Shown here: positions 42,763-50,171 of the stretch, in pieces
How the letters are laid out: each line of letters opens with the position of its first letter
How positions within the stretch are numbered: position 1 is the stretch's first letter
Assembly (NCBI RefSeq): GCF_014639795.1
Contig: NZ_BMGC01000011.1
Coordinates: forward strand, 1 to 64,000
Source: Gordonia jinhuaensis
GTDB lineage: Bacteria > Actinomycetota > Actinomycetes > Mycobacteriales > Mycobacteriaceae
Length of the DNA: 64,000 bases
Reading direction: 5' to 3'
The notes under the pieces: generated by a model
What the model was told of the DNA's origin: nothing
Database searches by the model: none
The model's input: only the letters and a program-made list of their open reading frames with translations
Made by a program: the position numbers and the translations under genes

Positions 42763-44196
42763 GTGATCGGCCCTCGACTTGCGCATATGCGACTTCACGC
42801 GCATCCAGGCCTGCTGCGCCTGCTGACGGTGCGCCTGGGCAGCCAGATCACCGACGGCGCCTTCCAGGCGGCGCTGGGCGGGGCGATCCTGTTCAACCCC
42901 GAACGTCAGACCGACCCGCTGGCCATCGCCGCGGGCTTGGCGGTACTGCTGCTGCCGTACTCGCTGATCGGTCCGTTCGCGGGCGCGCTGCTGGACCACT
43001 GGGACCGCCGCAGCGTGCTGATCTGGGCCAACGTGCTGCGTGCGATCACCATCGGCCTGGTCGCGCTGACGATGGCCACCGGCACCTCCGACACATTCGT
43101 GTTGCTCACCGCGCTGATGGTGACGGGCACGAGCCGTTTCGTGGCCTCCGGACTGTCGGCGTCGTTGCCGCATGTGGCCAGCCGGGAGCATCTGGTCGCC
43201 ACCAACGCCGCGTTCACCACCCTGGGTTCGGGTGCGCTGGCGGTGGGTGCAGGTCTGACGATGGCGTTGCGGGCGATCTTCGGCGCCGACAACACCGGCA
43301 GCGCCGCGACCTTGCTCGGTGGTGTGGCGCTCGCGCTGGTGGTCGCGGTGATCGCGGCGAGCTTCACCGCGCGCTCGCTCGGCCCCGACCACGCCGACGG
43401 CGGCGGGGTGTCGGCCGCACGTGCGGTGACCGTCGGACTGTTCCACGGCGCCCGCGCGGTCGCCCGGACCCCGTCGGTGGCCTCGGCGCTCACCGCGATC
43501 GGTGCACATCGCATCGTGTTCGGCATCAACACGCTGATGCTGCTGATCATGACCAGGCATTCGGCCTTCGGCGGGGGCATCACCGGCATCGGCATGGTCG
43601 CCGGGTTCATCGCGGTCGGCATGTTCATCGCCGCACCGGTGGCCCCGATCGCCGTCCGCCGGTACGGACGCCACCGCACGCTCGTCGCCGCGCTGACCGT
43701 CGGCCTGTGCGCCGAGCTGACCCTGTTGACCTTCAACTCGACGATCATCTGCATCGCCGCGGTGTTCATCGGACTCATCGGCCAGGTCGCCAAACTGTGC
43801 GGCGACTCCGCGATGCAGACCGACATCGCCGACGACCGCCGCGGACAGGTCTTCGCCTTCCAGGACGCGGTGTTCAACATCGCCTACGTCGCCGCGATCA
43901 CCGTCGCCGCCCTGCTGGTGTCGGAGGATGGTCAGTCGCCGGGACTCGTCGTGATCGGTGTGGTGGTCTACGCCCTGGGCGTGCTCGCAGTCCTGTCGCC
44001 GCTCGCCCGGCGCATCGCCCATCGTCAGACCACTCACGATCCCGACCGCACCCACGACACGAACCGGGCCGACGATCCCGACCGCGCCGACGGTGCCAAG
44101 CGCGCCGACGATGCACCCGAGGCGGCCCTGGTGACCACCGGCCCGCTGCCGACCGGATCCACCGGCGAGATCGCGATCTCACCCGACGCTCGCTGA
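42763..44196 (+). CDS. MFS transporter (Rv0037c-like)
   Basis: A 477-residue, 12-helix major facilitator with LTVRLGSQITDGAFQAALGGAIL in helix 1, LIGPFAGALLDHWDRRSVLIWAN (motif A) and CGDSAMQTDIADDRRGQVFAFQD. This last acidic motif and the neighbourhood (YqgE) match M. tuberculosis Rv0037c, whose substrate is unknown. A 60-residue hydrophilic tail carries a DPDRTHDTNRADDPDRADGAKRADD repeat-like stretch. It was probably part of the ancestral origin-proximal gene set. Confidence 0.88.
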   Translation: MIGPRLAHMRLHAHPGLLRLLTVRLGSQITDGAFQAALGGAILFNPERQTDPLAIAAGLAVLLLPYSLIGPFAGALLDHWDRRSVLIWANVLRAITIGLVALTMATGTSDTFVLLTALMVTGTSRFVASGLSASLPHVASREHLVATNAAFTTLGSGALAVGAGLTMALRAIFGADNTGSAATLLGGVALALVVAVIAASFTARSLGPDHADGGGVSAARAVTVGLFHGARAVARTPSVASALTAIGAHRIVFGINTLMLLIMTRHSAFGGGITGIGMVAGFIAVGMFIAAPVAPIAVRRYGRHRTLVAALTVGLCAELTLLTFNSTIICIAAVFIGLIGQVAKLCGDSAMQTDIADDRRGQVFAFQDAVFNIAYVAAITVAALLVSEDGQSPGLVVIGVVVYALGVLAVLSPLARRIAHRQTTHDPDRTHDTNRADDPDRADGAKRADDAPEAALVTTGPLPTGSTGEIAISPDAR

Positions 44197-44231
44197 ACGA
44201 CCCCGGGGAACCGCATCCGTATCTGCGGTGC

Positions 44232-44279
44232 CACGAACGCACGGGGTCACGAATGCACGGGGCCACGAATGCGACCATC
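44232..44279. repeat. 16-bp tandem repeat x3, intergenic
   Basis: CACGAACGCACGGGGT, CACGAATGCACGGGGC and a third half-conserved copy, in the 232-bp gap between the MFS gene and the ATPase gene. Nothing else was identified in that gap apart from the ribosome site at its end. Confidence 0.8.
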
Positions 44280-44428
44280 GTCATAGCCCGTCGCCGAGGG
44301 GCGCAATCGCACACCGCCACGCGGCGCTGCGGGTTGGACGCCGTCCGCAATCCACTGATTGTGTTGACTACGCAGCCACCGGCGCGTCCGTGCTCGGTGA
44401 TCGCCTCGACGAATGGCAGGGAGCACCA

Positions 44429-45244
44429 GTGGGAGTCACCATTCACGCGCAGGGCATCACCGCACGTGGGCCCCGCGGGCCGGTGTACGAGAACATCTCG
44501 TTCACCTCCGCCGACGGCCAGATGACCATCGTGACCGGACCAGCGGGGTCGGGCCGAACCTCGCTGCTGCTGACGATCGCCGGACGCTGGCGCACGATCG
44601 CCGGACAACTGCGCGTCGACGGTCTGACCCGTCCGCGCGAGATCGCCAGCCGTGTCCAGGTGGCACAGGCACCGCCGGCGGTAGACCTCGACGACGAACT
44701 GCGGGTGCATGAACTCATCGAGGAACGCCGGCTGTTCAGCAAGAACCGGCTGTCTGTCGCCGACATCGAAACCGCGATGGCCGCCCTCGACGTCCACGCC
44801 GACGGCGACGAGTTCATCCACCAGCTGCCCGCACCCGATCGTGTGCTGTTCTCGGTGGCACTGGCCATCGCCGCCGACCCGCCGGCGGTGGTCGTCGACG
44901 ATGCGACACGCAACTGCACCCCCGACGAGGCGGACCGCGTGTGGGCGATGCTCAGGCAGCTCAACGCACACGGCTGCTCGGTGATCGCCTCGAGCCTGGG
45001 GGCACCGACCACGGCAACCGCCACCGCCACCGCCACCGCCACCGGCGACACAACCGCAGCCGCGCAGGCAACCGAGGACGGGGAGGGCTCCACGGTCGTG
45101 GTGGCACTGCCGCATCCACGCGACCGGTACTCACCGGATGAGCCGGATGAGCCCGATCAGCGGGATCAGCTCGCTGCGCCCGGTCAGCACGGGCACCACG
45201 AACAGCACCAGGGACATCGAGATGACGAGGGGCGTGAGGCATGA
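44429..45244 (+). CDS. degenerate ABC-type ATPase-like protein
   Basis: A 271-residue protein with the fold order of an ABC ATPase but altered catalytic motifs. Walker A is GPAGSGRT (37-44) with Arg in place of Lys, the LSGGQ signature is replaced by LPAPDR, Walker B ends VVVDDAT with Asp in place of catalytic Glu, and the switch His is absent (SVIASS). A His/Asp/Gln-rich tail and a TATATATATATG repeat follow. ATG of the YhgE/Pip gene overlaps its stop (ATGA), so the two form a pair. GTG 44429 follows AGGGAG. It may regulate rather than power its partner. Confidence 0.75.
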   Translation: MGVTIHAQGITARGPRGPVYENISFTSADGQMTIVTGPAGSGRTSLLLTIAGRWRTIAGQLRVDGLTRPREIASRVQVAQAPPAVDLDDELRVHELIEERRLFSKNRLSVADIETAMAALDVHADGDEFIHQLPAPDRVLFSVALAIAADPPAVVVDDATRNCTPDEADRVWAMLRQLNAHGCSVIASSLGAPTTATATATATATGDTTAAAQATEDGEGSTVVVALPHPRDRYSPDEPDEPDQRDQLAAPGQHGHHEQHQGHRDDEGREA

Positions 45245-47178
45245 GGGCCATCCGGCTGGCGATCAACGAACTGCGCCGCTTCCGTGAACCGCTGCGGATC
45301 ATCGCGCCGATCGGACTCGCCCTCATCCCGCTGCTCTACGGCGCGCTGTACCTCTGGTCGAACTGGGATCCCTACGGCAAGACCGACAAGATCCCGGTCG
45401 CGGTGGTCAATCAGGACAAGCCCGTGACCGCGGCCGGAGAGCTGGTCGACGCCGGCGGCCAATTCGTCCAACAGCTACGCGCGACACCGAAGTTCGACTG
45501 GGACTTCGTGGACGCCGACACCGCACACGACGGTCTCGTCCACGGCCGCTACTACTTCACCATCACCATCCCGTCGAACTTCAGCTCGAACCTGGTGAGC
45601 GCGCAGAACCCGATTCCAGAGCGGGCGACGATGGGCATCACCCTCAACGATGCCAACAACTACATCGTCGGCGTGGTCGCCCAAACCGCCGAGGTGGAGC
45701 TGCAGAACCAGGTGAACAGTGCCGCTCACGCCGCGTACGCCAAGGCCATCTACGGCAACCTGTCGCTGGTCAAACAGCAACTCGGTATCGCCGCGCAGGG
45801 GGCGGATGCATTGGTGAACGCGACCGGTCTGGCCCAACGGGGCAGCGATGCGCTGGGTCAGGGGATCGACGCCGCGCGTCAGGGCGCCCAGAGCATCGGC
45901 GGCAGCGTCGACAAGATCACCGCCGCGACAACGCAGTTGAGCAACGGCGTGAATGCGCTGGCCGACTCGGCGGCGGCGACCCTGCCCGCCGCGGCAGGCG
46001 CACTCGCCGACGCCGCCGACGCCGCACACAGCGGGGTGAAGATCGTGGCCGACGGTACCTCGCTGGCCACCACCCAGGCCGACCAGGCGCTCTCGGCACT
46101 GCGCGAACTCGGCGCCAACCCCCTGGTGTCGGCGACTCCGGCGTATTCGCAGGCACTCTCGGCGCTGACCGCGGTGTCGCAGACCACCCGGTCGGCGAAC
46201 TCGGCGGCCACCGACTCGCTGACCTCGCTGGACAACGCCACCGCTCAGGCACAACAGGTGGGGAAGCAGAGTGGGCCGGTGACCGCGGCGGTGCGTTCGG
46301 TCACCTCCTCGGCGACCGCACTGTCGGCGGCGGCCACCTCGGTCGGCGGCGCCGGCACGCAGATCTCACAAGGCCTCGACGCCATCTCCTCGGGTGCGGC
46401 AACGCTGCAGGAGTCGGCAAACCAGTCCAACGCCGGTGCGGCGAAGATCGCCACCACGGTCAACGGCGCGGTCGACAAGATCCCCGACACCTCGCCGGAA
46501 CAGACCGCCAAAGCCGCCGACATCCTCGGCTCGCCGGTGGGACTGACCACCCGAAATCTGCACCCCGCCGGTGTGTACGGGCGCGGGCTGGCACCGTTCT
46601 TCATGTCGATCGCGGTCTGGGTGCTGGGCCTGTTGGCCTACCTGTTCTTCCGGCCGGTGAACCTGCGTGCGCTGGCCAACCGGGTGAACCCGGTGGTGGT
46701 CGCTGTCGGCGGCTGGCTGCCGGTGGCCCTGCTCGGTGCGATCGGCGGTCTGATCCTCTACGCCGCAGTGCAATTCGGACTCGGACTCGATCCCGAGAAA
46801 CCGGTCCTGCTGGGGTTGCTGCTCATGCTGGGGGCCGTGTCCTTCGTGGCGATCGACCACATGCTGCGCTACACGCTCGGGGTGATCGGCGATTCGCTGT
46901 CGCTGGTGCTGCTGATCGTGCAGCTCACCGCATGCGGCGGCCTCTATCCGATCGAGACCACACCCGCCCCGTTCCAGGCGGTGCACCCACTGCTGCCGAT
47001 GACCTACCTGGTGCAGGGACTACGCGTCACCGTGTCGGGGGGTCTGAGCTCCACGCTGATCCGCGCCTTCGTGGTGCTGGCCGCATTCGCGGTGGCAGCA
47101 CTGGCGGTCACGTCGGTGGCGGTGTGGCGCAGACAGGTGACGAATATGTCGCAGCTGCACCCCGCACTCGACGTGTGA
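45241..47178 (+). CDS. YhgE/Pip family membrane protein
   Basis: 645 residues: one N-terminal membrane helix (IIAPIGLALIPLLYGALYLWS) followed by the family motif NWDPYGKTDKIPVAVVNQDKP. About 400 extracytoplasmic residues rich in Ala/Ser/Thr predicted as long helices follow, then five C-terminal helices of the ABC-2 type (FFMSIAVWVLGLLAYLFFRPV to ALAVTSVAVWRR). The family includes phage-infection protein Pip and relatives of the type VII factor EsaA; no ESX or LXG gene is nearby. It is coupled by ATGA to the degenerate ATPase. Confidence 0.88.
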   Translation: MRAIRLAINELRRFREPLRIIAPIGLALIPLLYGALYLWSNWDPYGKTDKIPVAVVNQDKPVTAAGELVDAGGQFVQQLRATPKFDWDFVDADTAHDGLVHGRYYFTITIPSNFSSNLVSAQNPIPERATMGITLNDANNYIVGVVAQTAEVELQNQVNSAAHAAYAKAIYGNLSLVKQQLGIAAQGADALVNATGLAQRGSDALGQGIDAARQGAQSIGGSVDKITAATTQLSNGVNALADSAAATLPAAAGALADAADAAHSGVKIVADGTSLATTQADQALSALRELGANPLVSATPAYSQALSALTAVSQTTRSANSAATDSLTSLDNATAQAQQVGKQSGPVTAAVRSVTSSATALSAAATSVGGAGTQISQGLDAISSGAATLQESANQSNAGAAKIATTVNGAVDKIPDTSPEQTAKAADILGSPVGLTTRNLHPAGVYGRGLAPFFMSIAVWVLGLLAYLFFRPVNLRALANRVNPVVVAVGGWLPVALLGAIGGLILYAAVQFGLGLDPEKPVLLGLLLMLGAVSFVAIDHMLRYTLGVIGDSLSLVLLIVQLTACGGLYPIETTPAPFQAVHPLLPMTYLVQGLRVTVSGGLSSTLIRAFVVLAAFAVAALAVTSVAVWRRQVTNMSQLHPALDV

Positions 47179-47210
47179 ACACCGGCCCGTGAGCGCACGG
47201 GCGCAGCCCG

Positions 47211-48728
47211 TCACGACTGCTCGGACGCCCACCACTTCTTGAGCTCGGCGATCGCCTCGTCGTGGTCGAGGGGCCCCCGATCCAGGCGTAGTTCCTTGAG
47301 GAAGCTCCACGCCTTGCCGACCTCGGGGCCCGGCGAGATGCCGAGGATCGTCATGATCTCGTTGCCGTCGAGATCGGGGCGGACCCGGGCGAGGTCCTCC
47401 TTCTCGGCGATCTCGGCGATCCGCCGCTCGAGGTCGTCGTAGTTGCTCTGCAGACGGGCGGCGCGGCGCTTGTTGCGGGTGGTCACGTCGGCGCGGACGA
47501 GCTTGTTCAGCTGGGGGAGCAGGGACCCGGCGTCGGTCACATACCGCCGCACCGCCGAATCGGTCCATGTGCCGTCGCCGTAGCCGTGGAAACGCAGATG
47601 CAGGAACACCAGCGTCGCGATGTCCTCGATGGTCTGCTTCGGGTATTTCAGCGCGCGCAGCCGCTTGCGCACCATCTTCGCGCCGACCACCTCGTGATGG
47701 TGGAAGCTCACACCGCCGTCGGGTTCGTGACGCCGGGTGGCGGGTTTGCCGATGTCGTGCAGGATCGCCGCCCAGCGCAACACCAGATCGGGATCGGACT
47801 CCTCGAGATCCATCGCCTGCTGCAGCACCGTCAGCGAGTGGTTGTAGACGTCTTTGTGCTGGTGGTGTTCGTCGATGGTGAGCTGCATGCCCGGGATCTC
47901 CGGGAGGATGCGGTCGGCCAGGCCGGTGTCCACGAGCATCCGCACACCCTCGACCGCGTATTCGCCCAGGATCATCTTGTCGAGCTCGACCGCCACCCGT
48001 TCGACGGTGATGCGGTTGATCTGATCGGCCATCTCCACGATCGCGGTGAACACGCGCGGCTGCAGCCGGAAGCCGAGTTGGGCGACGAAACGTACCGCCC
48101 GCAGCATGCGCAGCGGGTCGTCGTTGAAGGAGTCCTCCGGCGCGGCCGGCGTGTCGATGATCCCGGCGAGCAGATCCGACATGCCGTCGAGCGGATCGAC
48201 GAATTCCTGGGCGCCCGACGGCCCGATCCGCACCGCCATCGCGTTGATGGTGAAGTCGCGGCGGATGAGGTCGCCCTCGAGGGTGTCGCCGTAGGCGACG
48301 GTGGGATTGCGGGAGACGTGGTCGTAGGAGTCGGCGCGGTAGGTGGTGATCTCGATCTGCTGACCCGACTTCGCCGCGCTGATCGTGCCGTAGTCGATTC
48401 CGGTGTCCCAGATCGCCTCGGCCCATCCGCTCAACAGCTCTTTGACCTGTTCAGGGCGGGCATCGGTGGTGAAATCGAGATCGGTTCCCAGGCGGCCCAG
48501 TGCGGCGTCGCGGACCGAGCCGCCCACCAGATACAGCTCATGTCCGGCGTCGGCGAACCTCTGCCCGAGCGGGGCCAGCACATCCTCGACCGGGCGCAGC
48601 CCGGCCGCAGCCGACGCCAGCAATCGCACGCGCCGATCGTTGTCGGCGCCGCCTCGGCCCCCGGTCACACCGCCTCGTCCCTCGGTCACGGGGTCCCAGC
48701 ATATTGCAGCGTCGGCGCCCGCAGACAT
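47211..48728 (-). CDS. pcnA: CCA-adding tRNA nucleotidyltransferase
   Basis: A 505-residue enzyme that adds or repairs the 3' CCA of tRNAs. The polymerase head has YLVGGSVRDAALGR and the catalytic Asp pair in GTDLDFTTD; RRDFTINAMAVR and DPLRMLRAVRFVAQLGF follow. An HD phosphohydrolase-type domain (ILHDIGKP, HHHEVVGAKMV) follows, typical of the actinobacterial form. The M. tuberculosis counterpart is Rv3907c. It is divergent from the NUDIX gene. ATG 48728 gives an N-terminal tail of about 30 residues ahead of the conserved core; later GTG starts are possible. Confidence 0.95.
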   Translation of the reverse strand: MSAGADAAICWDPVTEGRGGVTGGRGGADNDRRVRLLASAAAGLRPVEDVLAPLGQRFADAGHELYLVGGSVRDAALGRLGTDLDFTTDARPEQVKELLSGWAEAIWDTGIDYGTISAAKSGQQIEITTYRADSYDHVSRNPTVAYGDTLEGDLIRRDFTINAMAVRIGPSGAQEFVDPLDGMSDLLAGIIDTPAAPEDSFNDDPLRMLRAVRFVAQLGFRLQPRVFTAIVEMADQINRITVERVAVELDKMILGEYAVEGVRMLVDTGLADRILPEIPGMQLTIDEHHQHKDVYNHSLTVLQQAMDLEESDPDLVLRWAAILHDIGKPATRRHEPDGGVSFHHHEVVGAKMVRKRLRALKYPKQTIEDIATLVFLHLRFHGYGDGTWTDSAVRRYVTDAGSLLPQLNKLVRADVTTRNKRRAARLQSNYDDLERRIAEIAEKEDLARVRPDLDGNEIMTILGISPGPEVGKAWSFLKELRLDRGPLDHDEAIAELKKWWASEQS

Positions 48729-48778
48729 GCGCCGACGGGTGCGCGTGAACAGATGGGGGCTTGACAGTCGCTAGCATC

Positions 48779-50167
48779 ATGTGGGTGTCCGCCGACTTCG
48801 TAGACCCCGATCACGCCCGAGTGGCGCGCTCTGGTCGTGAGATCGCCGGACCCGTCGGCTCCCGATCCGAGGGCTCCCGATCCGAGGGGTCCGGCGCCGA
48901 CGCGCCGCGCGCTGAGGCGACTGGTCGCACATCGCGCCGTCGCGGTCGCCGACGTGGCCGTCGCCGCGGCACCCCTCAGGTGGCCGGTACCAAGAGTGAA
49001 TCGACCGAGGCCGCCGCCGCAGCCCGCCGGAACGGCGAAGAATCCGGTCCGGTCGCCGACGTGGGCGAGCGGGGCGGCTCGAATTCGTCTGTGGTGACGC
49101 CGGCTGATCTGTCCGGCGGCACCCGATCGGGTCGCAGTTCCCGTCGCGGTGGCCGAGGCCGTGGTCGCCGGGGCGGCGACGGTGCCAGGAACAACGGGAC
49201 CAAGAACAACGGATCCGCGAAGAACAACGCCAAGGCTTCGGGGGCGTCAGGGGCATCGGGCACCGCCTCGACCGGTCCGACGGCGGCAAACCCCACACCG
49301 AAACCTGCCAAACCCGCTGCGGCGAACCCCAAACCAGGAAACCTGAAGCCGGGAAACGTCAAGCCTGGCGGCAAGGTCGCCGGTACCAAGAATGCTGGTA
49401 CCAAGAATTCCGGGGCCAAAAATGCCGGGACCAGGTCGGGCGGAACCGCGACGCCCGCACCTCAGGCGGCCGACCTCGCGAGCCAGAACGCCCGCTCCAC
49501 CACTCCGCGACTGCGGACGGTGCGCGAGACGTCGGCGGGTGGACTCGTGGTCGCCGGACTCGACACCGTGGGCGAAGATCTGCGCGCGGCACTGATCGGG
49601 CGCGTCGATCGTCGTGGCCGGATGCTCTGGTCGCTGCCCAAGGGCCACATCGAGACGGGGGAGACCGCCGAGCAGACCGCCGTGCGCGAGGTCGCCGAGG
49701 AGACGGGCATCGAGGGTAAGGTCGTCGCGTCGCTGGGCAAGATCGATTACTGGTTCGTCAGCGAGGGCAAACGGATCCACAAGACCGTGCACCATTACCT
49801 GATGCGGTTCACCGGCGGCGAACTGTCGGATGCCGATTACGAGGTCAGTGAGGTCGCCTGGGTGCCGTTCACCGAATTGCCCCGGCGCCTCACCTATTCC
49901 GACGAACGCCGGCTCGCACGACTGGCCGAGGGCGTGATCGCCGACCTCACCGGTGACCCCGACAAACTCGCGCAATCGGAGGCCAAGTGCACGCGCACCG
50001 AGCCCAACGCCTACGAGAAGGCGGCCGCGGCGCGCAACCAGCACCGCAACGACCCGGTGGCCCGCACCAGCCCCCGCAACCGGCGACGCCGGCGGGGCGG
50101 GCGACGCCGGTCGACCGGACATGACACCGGCGGGCCGTCGGAGTCCGCCCGCGGCGAGCAGGGGTGA
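48779..50167 (+). CDS. mutT4: NUDIX hydrolase with long basic low-complexity N terminus
   Basis: About 462 residues. The NUDIX domain (about 245-390) has the complete box [25 protein letters not shown] and a preceding [12 protein letters not shown] strand; it should hydrolyse a nucleotide-type diphosphate. The first 240 residues are disordered, Arg/Gly then Lys/Asn/Ala/Pro rich, with a 15-bp DNA repeat (GGTACCAAGAATGCT-type) encoding [16 protein letters not shown]; the tail is [10 protein letters not shown]. Such basic ends suggest nucleic-acid binding. Position corresponds to M. tuberculosis MutT4 (Rv3908), which is much shorter. The exact start is uncertain. Confidence 0.85.
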   Translation: MWVSADFVDPDHARVARSGREIAGPVGSRSEGSRSEGSGADAPRAEATGRTSRRRGRRRGRRRGTPQVAGTKSESTEAAAAARRNGEESGPVADVGERGGSNSSVVTPADLSGGTRSGRSSRRGGRGRGRRGGDGARNNGTKNNGSAKNNAKASGASGASGTASTGPTAANPTPKPAKPAAANPKPGNLKPGNVKPGGKVAGTKNAGTKNSGAKNAGTRSGGTATPAPQAADLASQNARSTTPRLRTVRETSAGGLVVAGLDTVGEDLRAALIGRVDRRGRMLWSLPKGHIETGETAEQTAVREVAEETGIEGKVVASLGKIDYWFVSEGKRIHKTVHHYLMRFTGGELSDADYEVSEVAWVPFTELPRRLTYSDERRLARLAEGVIADLTGDPDKLAQSEAKCTRTEPNAYEKAAAARNQHRNDPVARTSPRNRRRRRGGRRRSTGHDTGGPSESARGEQG

Positions 50168-50171
50168 GACG

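Noticed and set aside
42517-44055. 512-residue reverse-strand frame across YqgE and the MFS gene
   Set aside because: Shadow; it crosses two real genes and has shadow-like composition.
45241-47178. Type VII secretion (EsaA-like) locus
   Set aside because: YhgE/Pip shares ancestry with EsaA but no EccC-type ATPase, WXG100 or LXG gene is present nearby.
48761-48777. TTGACA and TAGCAT as a promoter for the NUDIX gene
   Set aside because: The two hexamers are only 5 bp apart, so they cannot be a -35/-10 pair.
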